Position numbers and translations under genes: made by a program | Shown here: positions 23,295 through 35,052 of the stretch, one piece after another | Layout: the number at the start of each line of letters is the position of its first letter | Numbering within the stretch: the first letter of the stretch is position 1 | The notes under the pieces: generated by a model | The model's input: only the letters and a program-made list of their open reading frames with translations | Database searches by the model: none | What the model was told of the DNA's origin: nothing | Origin: Bisporella sp. PMI_857 | Taxonomy: Eukaryota; Ascomycota; Leotiomycetes; Helotiales; Helotiaceae | Direction of reading: 5' to 3' | NCBI GenBank assembly: GCA_021307315.1 | Contig: JAJSPD010000016.1 | Coordinates: 744,001-808,000, forward strand | DNA length: 64,000 nucleotides

Positions 23295-24780
23295 ATGAAG
23301 TCTACAATGTTATTGCACGTTTTCCTTGCAGCAGGGTTGGCGGTGGCTGCTCCGCTTGAGAAAGGTTTGAGCAAGGGAAGAAAGAAAACACCTCAATTTA
23401 CTTACAAAGGGTATGTGTTCACTTCACTATACGTTTGATTTATGGTCATCGCAAGACTTTGGAATTTGAGATTATGAAATTCTGAGAAGAAATGATTGTA
23501 TTCAGTTAGTGTACCACAAAGCGTGAGGCACTAAGCTCTTACAATCGTATTCTTCAGCAAGTAAATACTCAAGTCAAGAGAGCTCCTGGAGGTACATATG
23601 GCGGCCAAGAACTCCACTGTTCCATATACTTTGTAAAAAAATACATTTCCCCTGAAAAGTTACTTACCAAGCAGCATAGATTCTCAGCAATTAAGGATCG
23701 CGTCGACAGAGCCTTTACAGGCCAACACATGAAAGACACTGCAGAGAGCATCGGTCGGAGAAGCAGTCTATAAAGCTACCCGATGCACAATGAGCGATAG
23801 TTACATAGTCATGATTACCTTTGAGCGTCCTATTCGTCAAGCATACTCTGCAAGTCCATAAGAGACCTTTTTTTTTGCGCCAAAAGTTTGCAGCACCTGG
23901 CATTGGCAGAATTGGTGAGCAATTGTGTCTCAACCTTGGAGGCTACTGAGATGAGAATTCGTTGTGTCGGTTAAGTATCGTTTTACATGTCATTCTCTCC
24001 ATATTAACAAACTGGGCTCAAAAGCGCCTGACAAAATGTAAAGGAGCTTTATCCTGCAGCAGGCGCCATTCAGAAGGGATATTTGGAGGCAAATCTAAAT
24101 TCCCGAGGCCTCATTGATGGCGAAGGTGAATTAGAGTCTAAGTCTTTTCCTTTCTTGTGTGATACTCGAACAATCAGCAAACGATCCGATCCATTATTCA
24201 TACCTTCGCCGATCCCTACTATGCGAAGGATAGCTATATAGCCAGAGATTTCGAACTTCAGAATTTGGTTCGTCGAGGCTAACAAAGAAGAAAAGGTTAT
24301 TGATCCCACAATGTGGCTCGAAAGATAAGCCTTACACTAAGAAGGCTCTCGTTGAGGTTTTAAGCCACTTCACATCCCTTAACGGTGCTGCTCACCACGC
24401 TTTTAGTGGTGGAGATCCAGTTGGTTTAGGAGCCATACTTCCTTTCGACCCAGGTGGACTGTTTGCGCCGGTTCCCGAAGTTACCTCATGCAATTCTTGC
24501 CCAATGCAACACAGGTGGTTCACTACAGCTCGTTCTTGGCAGCCTCCAATCAACCATTCTATGAGCCGCAGAGGCGTACTTTGGCATATGCATTCTAGGA
24601 TGAAGGTCTGCTACGCCGACTGAACAAAAAGTCCAACGATGCGGCTCGGACTTTCGACAAGAACGGATTATGTCAAGGGATACCATTTTGCTGGAAGATA
24701 CTGGATCTAGCAATTGTACCATTTTTGCCTCTGTTTAAAATGCACTGGTATCTTGGGGATTTGGAGTATGGAAAAAAAGA
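23295..24780 (+). pseudogene. secreted lipoxygenase (fungal Mn/Fe type), broken
   Basis: Lipoxygenases oxygenate polyunsaturated fatty acids. An ATG at 23295 starts a signal peptide (MKSTMLLHVFLAAGLAVAAP). The body is read in changing frames. Near 24035-24145 it gives LYPAAGAIQKGYLEANLNSR with GLIDG, and near 24207-24260 FADPYYAKDSYIARDFELQN. Near 24383-24440 it gives LNGAAHHAFSGGDPVG, near 24485-24600 a QFLPNATQVVHY segment, and near 24640-24690 ARTFDKNGLCQGIPF. These match, in order, the C-terminal half of fungal lipoxygenases, including one conserved histidine-containing helix. At least four frame changes and several stops separate them, so no enzyme can be made. The N-terminal half is hard to recognise beyond GGTYGGQELHCSIYFVKKY. 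Limits are approximate. Confidence 0.75.
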
Positions 24781-25183
24781 AGAAGGAAAATTTAGATATA
24801 AAAGCTTCTGATTTTATCAGCAATACAATACATATATGAATATTTCTATGTATTTGTGAGATTGTTAGAAAATGTAGGGTTCATAGTATTGTAGAATCCT
24901 CTTTGGCGTAGTCTAATTGAAAACTTAGTCGTTGGAACATCAGCTTGTGGGGAGAACGGTATCTATGAGGATTTCTGGCGCAGTTGCGGAAGGTGAATCG
25001 CGGCACAAATCGGGTATGGTCGGCTTTTGAGTCGGGTAATATCCTCTTTACCTAAGGGCCATGGAGCTTTACTGGCGCCTTTGTCAAGACTACTTACTCA
25101 AATTCTCTCAACCAGATGCTGGCAACTCTCAAGTCTCAGAAAATAAGGTTGATGAATAGCAGAGCTCACCAGAATCGAAAATT
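24781..25183. other. intergenic, AT-rich, no gene seen
   Basis: Spacer between two pseudogenes with no motif. Confidence 0.45.
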
Positions 25184-25672
25184 ATGATGGACCCCACATT
25201 CTCAATCGAAAAAGCTGAGTCACCCGACGATCTTTCAGCCCTACGCACCCTATTTATAGCCTATGCAAGATCTCTACTGGTCAACCTGTCTTCTTTGCCA
25301 GGAAAATATACCTGCCCACTGGATGCCTGTATTTGGCACGGTTGCGGACTGGCGAGGCAATTGGTTGTGTGACGATGCGTCCACTTACCATCTCTGCTAA
25401 GTACCTCGAGGGAGAAGCACCAGGGAAGAAATATTGTGAAGTAGAGAGGCTGTATTGCGTCCCCAAGTCACGAGGGATGGGACTTGGCAAATCATTGGTT
25501 GAGGAGGTGGTCGGGAAGCGGAGAAGCTGGGTTACGAAGAGATGTGACTTGATACCCTGCCGTCTATGGAGAGTGCTATAAGATTATACAAGGCACTGGG
25601 CTTCGTAGAAACCCGAAAGTACTACAATACGCCGATAGAAACCACGAAATGTCTTTCAAAAAGATTGAGATG
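25184..25672 (+). pseudogene. GNAT-family N-acetyltransferase, broken
   Basis: GNAT enzymes transfer acetyl from acetyl-CoA to amines. The relic begins FSIEKAESPDDLSALRTLFI at 25199. It changes frame before TGCLYLARLRTGEAIGCVTM and continues with EVERLYCVPKSRGMGLGKSL, which contains the acetyl-CoA loop R-G-M-G-L-G-K. A second frame change follows, then a TGA inside the segment EEM-stop-LDTLPSM, then AIRLYKALGFVETRKYYNTP, the usual GNAT C-terminal strand. The stop could come from CGA by C-to-T change. The domain order is complete, so this was once a normal gene. Confidence 0.75.
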
Positions 25673-26119
25673 AGTTCTGAGTAAATGAGTACGGGTCAGG
25701 AAAAAAGTCGCCATCGGTGGAACCCCGGTGATCATAGAGATTCCTGACAATGTTCCGCTCTTCGGAATATTTGGTCATAATTCCATGAAATCTATGACCT
25801 CTACAGGTACATGTCTAATAGTGCAAACTCCAACTTACACAGACAAACCAGTTGCATCACATGGTCCTTGCCAAGACTCGCTTCCCCTGCAAACCCTATC
25901 AAACCCTACTTTCTGTTGGAATTCGTGTTGGAAATTGTGTTGGAAGTTCCTTAAATTCTGGCCATGAAAACATTTTCACTTATTATTCTTCAGAGCATGT
26001 TTGTTGGCACTAGAATATAACCCTATGTGTTGGCTTGCATCTGAGATTTGCGTCCAAAGAGCCGGCAAAATTCTGATAATATTTGAAATCATTCATTCGT
26101 TCTTTCATATTAATTAATC
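25673..26119. other. intergenic, probable promoter of the HET gene
   Basis: No gene. A short frame at 25728-25967 lacks coding features. Confidence 0.45.
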
Positions 26120-28249
26120 ATGACGCTGTGTGACTTGTGCAGCACTACACCGTTTCACACTTTACCAGATTTTTTCGATGAAAAGATTATTGCTAAGCAT
26201 GACCTGACAAAGGATAAAAACCTGCTCTCATATATGCCAATCTGGTTCCTGGGATGGACGACAGACAGGAGTCAGGTTGGTTATGCGCACCACAAATCCC
26301 GAATGGCCCTGGAACTAGCGGCAAAGCACTGTGACCTATGCAGGCTCATCAATTTCAGTGCTTGCAGCATGTTTGATCTGCTCGAGACTGGGAAGATAGA
26401 ATCTCCTATTGATGTGCCCGGTGACAATATGCCGACTATGGAATTATTCATTTCTAAGAGAAGTGACGGTGACGGCTTTCTTGTCCTCAGCCCTTCACAG
26501 AAAAATGACGAAGTGTTCCTGGTGTGTGCTATCGGGTTTTGTGTAGAATATGGTAAGATGATACGTATGAGATATATAGCCAGCAAACAAACTGACTCTC
26601 TCCGAGACAGCAAGCTAGCCGACACCATCTCCGGGCGGGTTGTATATCCTGACCCCACGTCGCCCCAGGCTCTGGGTTGGCTACACGCCCGTCTGCAGCA
26701 CTGTAACGAGGTACATGGTAGACCTCTGCAGACCAATCTCCCTACAAGAGTTCTAGACATTGGAGATATAGAAACGAGCAATGGGCAAATAAGGCTCTTG
26801 GATTCCCAAGGCACAAAAGGGGATTACACCACCCTTAGTCACTGCTGGGGGACATCTCAGCAATTTACTACTACTAAAGCAACGATGATAGATCGGCATC
26901 ATGGTATCTCTATCACCCAATTGCCGCAGACTTTCCAGGATGCTGTGGCCATAACTCGTGAGGTTGGCATACGATACTTATGGGTTGACAGCCTTTGCAT
27001 CTGTCAAGATGATGCTGAAGAGTGGCAGCGCGAGTCCTCAAAAATGGCAGAGGTATATGCAAACTCTTACCTATCAATTGCGGCAGCACGTAGCGCAAGC
27101 GACACTGACGGATTCCTTGCCCCACGGCCACCTCGTGAGTATGTTCCGCTTCAAGTGCTTGTGAATGAAACTCCAAGTACAGTATTGGCCTTTATCATCC
27201 CAAATGCATATGCCGCAGTCGGATGGCGAATTCGTAAAATGAGTCATGAACCTCTCAGCAAGCGAGCATGGTCACTTCAAGAAAGGTATCTGGCGATGCG
27301 GACTATACATTTCACATCTTCACAATTAGCATTCGAATGCAATAGCGGATTTCAAACCGAGGATGGATATTCTGAAACAGGACATATCTTCACATTGAAT
27401 TCCAGTTTATCTCCCAACATTTTAAGTTCATGGGCGTTGATTGTTGAGAGATATTCAAAAAGGAGTTTGACTCGACCTTCCGATAAGCTTCCTGCACTTT
27501 CAGGACTTGCCAGCAGTTTCCATAAGAGTATGGAAAGCTCCGATAGTGCCGCTGATGACTATGTTGCTGGACTATGGCGCCGGAATCTGATCGACTACCT
27601 CTACTGGTTTCCTAAAAAGAGAAAAGGAGTGCGTCCGCCTGCATATAGAGCTCCATCCTGGTCGTGGGCAGCGCTGGACGGAGCCATGCAAATACAATCT
27701 TTGGAAGATTTCAACAAGCTCGCAAAAATTGAAGAGGTGCATGTGTCTACCTCGGGAGAAGACCCTCTAGGCGAAGTCAGTGGTGGACATCTATTAATTC
27801 GGAGTCTTCTGGTACCCTTGCCTTCTAGAGAACAACGAGAGAGGGACCATGCGAATAATAATAAAAAATATGACCACTATACGCAGGAAGCTTCATCTAC
27901 AGGTATAAATACTCTCAACCCGGACCCCTTATTCGATGTTATGGATGAGATCGATCCGGATAAGATTGACGACATGAATCTGGTAGCTATGCCCATAGCT
28001 TGGGCCTGCACGACAATAAACCATTTCGGTAGTTCAAGTAACGTTATTGACATTGTTGACATCGAGGAAAGAAAATATGCTGTAGCGTTGATCGTACAGC
28101 ATTGTCAACCATCCGTCGGGGAAGATAGTCAAAAACAACCACCGTGTTTCCGAAGACTTGGAGTTATCTGTCTGCAAGGTAATGATTTCGTCGAATCATT
28201 GGACAGTATGAAGGAGGAAGGCAACATGCCGCTTTCTACAATAATATAG
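26120..28249 (+). CDS. HET-domain (heterokaryon incompatibility) protein, intact
   Basis: Single-exon gene for 709 residues. HET proteins trigger cell death or growth inhibition when genetically different hyphae fuse, and related proteins form part of fungal NLR-like immunity. An N-terminal region with CDLC-type cysteines (MTLCDLCSTTPFH, HCDLCRLINFSACSM) precedes the HET domain at about residues 235-390. That domain reads YTTLSHCWGTSQQFTTTKAT, LPQTFQDAVAITREVGIRYL, WVDSLCICQDDAEEWQRESS and KMAEVYANSYLSIAAARS. Downstream are the usual RAWSLQERYLAMRTIHF and APSWSWAALDG. No NACHT, ankyrin or WD domain is fused. The start ATG follows an AT-rich leader. No damage is visible, unlike the HET relic at the left of the window. 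The recognised partner cannot be predicted. Confidence 0.9.
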   Translation: MTLCDLCSTTPFHTLPDFFDEKIIAKHDLTKDKNLLSYMPIWFLGWTTDRSQVGYAHHKSRMALELAAKHCDLCRLINFSACSMFDLLETGKIESPIDVPGDNMPTMELFISKRSDGDGFLVLSPSQKNDEVFLVCAIGFCVEYGKMIRMRYIASKQTDSLRDSKLADTISGRVVYPDPTSPQALGWLHARLQHCNEVHGRPLQTNLPTRVLDIGDIETSNGQIRLLDSQGTKGDYTTLSHCWGTSQQFTTTKATMIDRHHGISITQLPQTFQDAVAITREVGIRYLWVDSLCICQDDAEEWQRESSKMAEVYANSYLSIAAARSASDTDGFLAPRPPREYVPLQVLVNETPSTVLAFIIPNAYAAVGWRIRKMSHEPLSKRAWSLQERYLAMRTIHFTSSQLAFECNSGFQTEDGYSETGHIFTLNSSLSPNILSSWALIVERYSKRSLTRPSDKLPALSGLASSFHKSMESSDSAADDYVAGLWRRNLIDYLYWFPKKRKGVRPPAYRAPSWSWAALDGAMQIQSLEDFNKLAKIEEVHVSTSGEDPLGEVSGGHLLIRSLLVPLPSREQRERDHANNNKKYDHYTQEASSTGINTLNPDPLFDVMDEIDPDKIDDMNLVAMPIAWACTTINHFGSSSNVIDIVDIEERKYAVALIVQHCQPSVGEDSQKQPPCFRRLGVICLQGNDFVESLDSMKEEGNMPLSTII

Positions 28250-28687
28250 ATAAGTTTATATTTAAGTAATTTGTGACCATTCCTGTGCTCAGAAACCAAC
28301 CTGGTTTCTCGTGCTTGTCATATCACTTCTTGTGTGCTAGACTCAAGTAATACACGTCTTAACATAGAGCAACTATCCGTGAGCAAATTACTCGACGACT
28401 TTCTAGAATGAGTGGTATGCACCAAAGACTTTTAATCCCACAGGTTTGCGATGGAAGGCGATTACACTTGACACATATCTTGCTGAACGATGCCAAGCCT
28501 TATTATATTTATCAGTCCCCACATATTATCACCAGTGCAACTGAGACGGTATCTCTACGTGACTAAACTTTTCACCCAAAGATGTCCAACGCCCGATCTT
28601 TCACTTATAGTCATCTACAATTTTTACTATTTGCTTCTTGATTATCCCGTCTCTTTAAATTTTCTTTTGGTCTACAAAGCTGAAACC
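28250..28687. other. intergenic and 5' leader of the DUF4202 gene
   Basis: The downstream frame extends in register from 28490. However, residues before the ATG at 28688 are hydrophobic and unlike the family, so this part is treated as leader. Confidence 0.5.
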
Positions 28688-29389
28688 ATGTCTTTGGCGA
28701 CGCCTCTCTCCCAAGCCCTCACCATAATAGATCAAGCCCATCGACTCGACCCCAATATTCACGCCCCCACAAGCCTCCCTTACGAATTATACTACGCGCA
28801 GCAGATGACCAATTATCTCAATTTACATACCGAAGCTCCCTCGGATTCCATTGGCGCAATCCCTTCTCCTTTCCTCCGTATTGCATGTCGGGCACAGCAT
28901 TTTCGCCGATGGGAAGTGCCCCGCTCCTCATACCCTACGGGGAAAGCTGGGTATTTAAACTGGAGGACGTTCCTCAAAAAGAGGCAGGCAGAACAGGTTA
29001 AGCAAATATGCCTCGAGGTTGGCTACAAAGAGGAAGAGGCAGAGAGCGTTGCAAGGCTGATGCGGAAAGAGGGGCTCGGAAAATCGAAGCCCGGTCCCAG
29101 CACTGGCGCACAGAGCTCGGATACCCGAAGAGAGGAAGAGTTAGATGAAGTGCAGATTTTGGAGGATGTGGCCTGCCTGGTCTTTTTGGATGATCAATTC
29201 GAGGGGTTTGCGAAAGATGGCGGGAGTGTAGGTGAAGTGGAGGAGGAGAAGATGGTTGGCATTCTACAGAAGACGTGGGCGAAAATGGGAAAAAGAGGAC
29301 AAGAGCTGGCGTTGAAGATTGATATGGGCGATGAATGCAAGAGGCTGGTACAAAAAGCACTGGCTGGTGATGAAGAGAAGAGTGTTTGA
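28688..29389 (+). CDS. DUF4202 family protein
   Basis: Single-exon gene for 233 residues from the ATG in ACCATGTCTTTGGCG, a good context. The start was chosen because the conserved-looking sequence begins there (SLATPLSQALTIIDQAHRLD). It continues LPYELYYAQQMTNYL, LRIACRAQHFRRWEVPRSSY, GYLNWRTFLKKRQAEQ and a late ILEDVACLVFLDDQFEGFA. The order and spacing match DUF4202, a family shared by fungi and bacteria with HD-like histidine/aspartate positions (RAQHFRRW, LEDVACLVFLDDQ) but no established reaction to my knowledge. A charged low-complexity loop separates the two halves. No targeting signal is seen. Confidence 0.8.
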   Translation: MSLATPLSQALTIIDQAHRLDPNIHAPTSLPYELYYAQQMTNYLNLHTEAPSDSIGAIPSPFLRIACRAQHFRRWEVPRSSYPTGKAGYLNWRTFLKKRQAEQVKQICLEVGYKEEEAESVARLMRKEGLGKSKPGPSTGAQSSDTRREEELDEVQILEDVACLVFLDDQFEGFAKDGGSVGEVEEEKMVGILQKTWAKMGKRGQELALKIDMGDECKRLVQKALAGDEEKSV

Positions 29390-30328
29390 GAGCCATGAAG
29401 GGTAGCCGTCGAGGGTTATTATTAGGGCAACTTGATCGGAATCTGGCACTGAAGTTCATGTCATGTTTCACATGCAGCCAAGTGCAGCTAATATCTAGGA
29501 GCAGAGTGTTTAAGCTGCCGAAATTGATTCAAAACAAGATCACTCCAGAACGGCGTTTGAATGCTTGGATGACCAAAACCTCACACGTCAGCTCAACAGG
29601 AACTCATGGTACTCATGGAGCTATTCTCTAACAATGCTCAAAACCAAATCAAGACTCAACAGCTCGTGTTGTTTACCCACATCAAACACCTTTACGCCAC
29701 CTATAGATGCAGATTGCTATCTCATCCACTTGGACTCGCTAACTTGTGTGAGTGCCAAACCCGCGGAGATAGAATAACTCAGAACTTCTACGATGTAGTC
29801 ACAGCAACGCCCCAAAAACACATAGCACCATGTTTGCCATATTCACCTACATTGGAAATCGGCCAAACTATGCTGCTCTCTCTCTCCCACGTCCGCCCAT
29901 GCTGAACTTCAAAGCTGGTTGTGCTTTAACCCTTAGGTTGGGAGTTCTATGTTACGAATTCCGTCTAGCCTAGAACCTAGAAATAGTTCTATTGAGCACG
30001 ATAGGATGAATTATGAACACAGGGTCGTACTCAAGTAGCCCTGGAATGGAACGGCTTGGTCAAGTTTTTAGTAAATGTTTAAGACTATGTGATACATACA
30101 AATACACAGCAAGATCAGGCTTTGTTCAAGACGTAACCCAGCCCTTGTGCATCTCCGCTGAATGTTTCCTACATGTAAGAGTGCTGCAAACATAGGTTCA
30201 TGCGACGAAACAGCAGCAGGAAATAATCTAAAACACTTGACAAACTTGCAACCGGAATGTTCCAAAGAATCACACCCATATGTACTCTATACACCCATAT
30301 AATACATTATAACCCATGATAGCTTCCT
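29390..30328. other. intergenic, no gene seen
   Basis: Several overlapping short frames (29386-29905) have no motif. Probable convergent 3' ends. Confidence 0.45.
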
Positions 30329-30910
30329 TTACTCATCAACATCTGCTTGATACCCCTCTTCTTCTCCAAACATCGCTTCCTTCTCAACCACCTCATCATC
30401 AGCAATGTCTAGATATCCACTCCAATCTTGCCTTCCAAACCCTGAACATCCTGCAAAAGTAGTACTCGATGAAGACCGCGACATCTCCTCCAGTGTTGCA
30501 GATGCTTGCTTCCTCAAGGCTTTGACCTTTTTCAAGATGCGCTTCACCTTTGGGGGCTTCTTTTCCTTCACGAGTGCATTCCCAGCCTTCTCCTTCACCT
30601 CTACGCCATCCCCACTCTCCTTCTGGAAGCGCATGCGCCTAGCATTATCCGTCTCCCTAGAGCTCAGGTTTCTCTTGATCTTCCCAACCAGCTTGGAATA
30701 GCTATTGGTCCTCTTTGGCTTGTTATCGTCCATCGGTCTCGGTGTGCCGTTTGGGGAGACGTTGAGTCGACGTAGTGGATGTGGGGAATTAAGGTCGTTT
30801 AAATCTTCGTAAAAGCGCGATTGTTTTGGGCGCTGAGTTTGGCGCATGGCAGATGAAGATGAAAGGAACGTGGTAGTTTGAGTAGTGAATATTTGGTCAT
30901 GCAACGCCAT
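30329..30910 (-). CDS. hypothetical basic protein, unrecognised
   Basis: A 193-residue frame from the ATG at 30910 (MALHDQIFTTQTTTFLSSSS); the frame stays open to an ATG at 31150. The protein is Ser/Arg/Lys-rich: RQTQRPKQSRFYEDLND, KRTNSYSKLVGKIKRNLSS, then a strongly basic run KPPKVKRILKKVKALRKQAS. It ends in an acidic tail (DDEVVEKEAMFGEEEGYQAD). The shift from basic centre to acidic end suggests a disordered, possibly nuclear or membrane-surface protein, but this is only composition. I do not recognise a family. The good start context, intact length and compact codon use support a real gene over chance. Confidence 0.55.
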   Translation of the reverse strand: MALHDQIFTTQTTTFLSSSSAMRQTQRPKQSRFYEDLNDLNSPHPLRRLNVSPNGTPRPMDDNKPKRTNSYSKLVGKIKRNLSSRETDNARRMRFQKESGDGVEVKEKAGNALVKEKKPPKVKRILKKVKALRKQASATLEEMSRSSSSTTFAGCSGFGRQDWSGYLDIADDEVVEKEAMFGEEEGYQADVDE

Positions 30911-31272
30911 TGCGATACCTATAGCACTCAATTGTTGGTGGTGAAATCTTTTGTAATGACTTCTGTTTGGGACTCGTGCGAAGTGACTGGTGCAGAGTTG
31001 AATTGTGGCCGTGGTATTTATTGTTCGATTTTGCTTGTACGGTGAAGTGCGGCGATGATTGAATGCGTTGAAATTTATAAGCTTGCTGGGGGGCCAAATA
31101 GAAATGTGAACTACTGCAGACCGACGCACGAAGAAGTGCTTGGGATTCACCTTAGTTGAGCGGACCGTTCCGTGCCTTGTAATTTTGGCGTAAAAACATG
31201 CCTCTCTTCGTAGTCTAATTTACGCGTTGTTACCCTTTGTGCCCATAACTTTAGACTGTCCTTTCCTAGCTA
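30911..31272. other. intergenic, promoter side of the basic-protein gene
   Basis: No further gene. Bounded on the right by the stop of the homeodomain gene. Confidence 0.45.
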
Positions 31273-33260
31273 TTATTGTTCAGACTCTGCATGGCAGAAT
31301 TCTCGATAAAGAGCCAGCAAGGTCTGGTCTGATGTTGAATTCTGCGATTTAGCTATAGTCTCTTGTCCAGGAATGTCCCAACGGATCATTTCGTTAGTGT
31401 CAAATTCGTGCAAGTCGTTGCCAGCACATTCACTTCCTGTACTATGGGTAGTTGGGCTAATTATAAAGTCTCTCTCTGTGATCGTGGGGTGAATATCCAA
31501 ACCGAGATTGCCTAGAAAGTTACTTGGTGGGAGCATGAAATTATAGCCGCCTTCAGGATACTCCTCAAGATCGAGAGGTGGCATGAACTCGCCAGGGCCT
31601 GGAGACGATTTGCTAGACAACCAAGTGGATGCAGTTGTTAAGCAGAAGTTTGAATATGAACCGGTACTGGAACCAGTCAATCATCATTTCACTATCATAG
31701 CTTTGAGTTTGAGACCAACCTTGATCGTTCGTCTCTCCACTCTGTCTCCACAGTTGATACGACACCTGATACAACTGATGATGCTTCCTGATTGTTATAT
31801 AATCCTGGAAGGGAAGCATTGTCCAGCATGTTAAGGGTATTAGCATCAAATCCCCAATCTCCCGTCCATTCTGCAATTGATACCCCTTCAGTAAAATGCT
31901 TTGCCAAATGCTCAACACGTTCCGACCAGGTTCCCATCTCTCTATCACAAAATCCACACCTTGACTTAATCTCATTGATTGCGACTTTCCAGCTCCGCAT
32001 CGAGTCTCGGAATGTGGGGATCCCATGCGTGAGCCGCAAGTGTTGGCATAGGTGATCTTTCCGGAGAAAGATGCGCTCGGATAATGGCCTCGTGGCACAT
32101 GCAGTGTAGCTATGCCCTTGGATATGCTCCGGTGATGGATCAATCGCGTTGCAGAAAATGCACGTAATCTGGTTCGTTTGAGGGTGAACATTAATGCTTC
32201 CGTTTGGGGCGCAGATCCATTTCTCCAAAGCAAGGTGCTGGGACTTTTCGTGGCGCTGCCAATCATGTTTTGTCCGGAACTTCTTTGGGCAGAATGTACA
32301 ATGAAACTTCCTGGATTGCTCACGCGTGCTCTCGTCCAAACGGTATCGGTGGCGGTTGTATTGTGTAGAGCCATGGGCAATGGCTAAGGGCTCATCGCAT
32401 GCCGAGGAGATCAATGACCCATATGAGCGGATTTCGAGACTCGATACTGAGGAGCCGTGTTTATGAGAGAACTTCCAGTCTTTATTTCTGCATCTGCTTC
32501 TCACATTGGGAAGGCGATATAGAGGCTCTAACTCGGTCAATGGTTTTACGGCTTCTAAGATGTGCTCTAATGATGCAGCTTCATGTTCTGGCCCCAGTCT
32601 TAACCATCTGGAGAATGGGTGTAAATCTTGCAAATCCGGGAATTCCAGCTCAGTGTAAGGACGATAACTCGTGCCTAAGGTGGGATCCGGAGTCAAGAGC
32701 TTGACCTTTCCTCGCCTCCTTGCGTTCGAGAACCAATTTGATACCTGACCTCGACTGAGACAGGTAGCTTTCTGGAGCTTCACCTTCTGCTCCTCGGTGG
32801 GATATGGGGAGGTGGCATGCTTAGTTAGCCAGGTCTCCAACACGCGGATTGAGGAGCTGGGAAGACGCGGGTTCGACTTTCGAGCCTTCCGAGAGACGTT
32901 ATCACTCGATACTCTTGAGTCGGCAATGGATGGAGCCGAGTTGGAAGCGATACTAGTGCTCCACACGGATGTGGTGCTGTCCAAGTATCCCCAGTCCTGC
33001 ATCCAATCAAGCGAGGAAGGGTTACCATCTGTTGAGGCAGCAAGGTGGTCATGGTACAACTCCATATCAACATCTGAGATGTCGTGAGAGAAATCATTCA
33101 TGTCCATCAGGTCCTGGTCTCGAACCTCCGGCACGACGCCTATGTAGGATGTGAATGAGTGCAGCTCAACGAAGTCCTGGGCTTGATGCTCAGGCGGGAG
33201 TGACATTCGGCGTTTATGATGTATTGCCATTGACTCCGGTTCTGTGGGGGACTGGAACAA
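31273..33260 (-). CDS. homeodomain plus C2H2 zinc-finger transcription factor, two exons
   Basis: Exons 33260-31720 and 31612-31273 (107-nt GT-AG intron) give 626 residues. Residues about 125-185 form an atypical (TALE/KN-type) homeodomain, with the recognition helix QVSNWFSNARRRGK. A classical C2H2 finger follows at about 320-342 (FHCTFCPKKFRTKHDWQRHE) and two looser ones: a helix RKDHLCQHLRLTH near 400 and CGFCDREMGTWSERVEHLAK near 435-454. The N-terminus is Asp/Ser-rich and could activate transcription. The second exon encodes an acidic, Pro/Thr-rich tail (FMPPLDLEEYPEGGYNFMLP). This domain pair is a known fungal regulator class, usually of unknown target. A second ATG ten codons on (MAIHHKRRMS) could also start translation. 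Without the intron the protein would end 13 residues after the splice point. Confidence 0.85.
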
Positions 33261-35020
33261 TGCATATTGAAAGAGAGAAGAAGAAGAAAGAAGAAGAAAG
33301 AAGAACTAAGATCAAAGATGGATGAGGGATGGCACTAGGTTGACGTTGTCCATCTATTCTAGAGCTGAGGAGTCTGTCGTCGGTGTGAGTCAAGTCACGT
33401 GATCCAGATAATATTTGACATCGCACGCCCTGTCCTGAAAGGGAAAAGGGACTTGGCGCGGCTCTTATCTCACGTAAGCATTGAATGTGATTGGCCTTTT
33501 GCTGGTCATTCATTGTAGCAGAATCTGGGGAAGCTTGCGCCGTAAATATGTGGTGTGAGTAAAGTACGCTTCTTGTAAGCACTACAGGGTCTACAAGCAA
33601 GCGTTGGGTCCTGTACTGTATGTAAAACCTACGAGTAAGTACTATATGTAGAGAAAGACCTATCTGAGTTGGCCTATTTCCTTAGCAAAGAAAAGGCGTA
33701 GGTTCACAAGTGCAGCCAGCACCCCCTGTCTTACTCTAACAGCACAAAACATAGTCATTGTACTCAATATAGTAACAGTGTTTGTCTGTGATATTGATTG
33801 TAACCATCCCATCTCATCGCATTTCATCCCAATTAAACCCTATCCCTAGACGATCCATATATCTCTTGGAAAGAATATAACTTCCTTGTCTTGTGTGAGA
33901 TCCGGAGATCATCTATGCAGATCCGAAAATAAATACTCCATCTCACTTGAGCTTTCAAGAGTGATCTTCGATGCGGTCAGGTCTTGCAACTTTACTCATA
34001 ATTGTTCATTCATTCAGTTTAAAACCCTAAATGCTTTCAAGATATACATCTTACTTCTGGGAAGTTGGCCGTCCTCCTAGGCATAAACATGTCAGGATAA
34101 TCGTATTCGCTGGTAGCCTATTGTTTGGTTTTCCCTTCTTCCCCTTATTTTTACTTTAGTCCCGTGTTTTGGATTTTCACTTGGTTAGAGATTAAACACC
34201 GGGAGGTCAGACGCCACCGGAACCATTTATGGTTGGAATCTCAGCCTACCGTAGGCGTGCTGATGAGCTCAAAGACGTTCCGCCGCCGCCGCCGCAGGAA
34301 ATGGGGTGATGATCGCGTCAGTCTCAGGTCAGAAACGCATGACTTCAGATGAACGCATCAATAAAACAGAAAAAAAGGAGAAGTATGCAATTGGGATATA
34401 AGATGGACCAACCCCCCCCTCCAAGTGACGTTAAGAGTCAGTGTTGATGGAATGCCGCTATCCAAGTCCTCAATTGACTCGACCCCTCCTCCACCACTCT
34501 TGATGGCGGGAAAGGTTGACACACTCTTTTTCCTTCATTTTGCAAACATCCTCTCGTGAAACAAGATCAAGATGCGGACTTATTACTTCGAATATTTACA
34601 GCTGGCAGCAGCAATGACATGATTTGCCATATGCTGAATAATGTTCCATCCTGCTTGTGCTGCACGATACTGTTCTGTGTGCAGCAACAGCAGCGAAATA
34701 TGCGCTCGCCTCGGTCAGAGTCAGTTGGGTGCATTTACAGTGGATGTTAAGCGATTGTTGAACGAATGAGCACGGGGGCTGATCAAAAATGGGTGAGTTA
34801 ATCAATGGTACTGTAAGTGCACACACACAATCTATTTGCGTTGCTTTTGCGTTTGATTTTCTGATCGCTTCGAGATGCTGCAAACAAGCCAGCGTCATCA
34901 GCACCACTACTCGGAGCCATTTTTTTTTTTCTTTTCTTTTGTTTTTTTTTTCCCCTTTCACCGCTGGAATGGGGATCTGATAGTCTCTATTTCAGATCGT
35001 CGGGCAGGCCTCCTCGAGAA

Positions 35021-35052
<32 letters not shown>

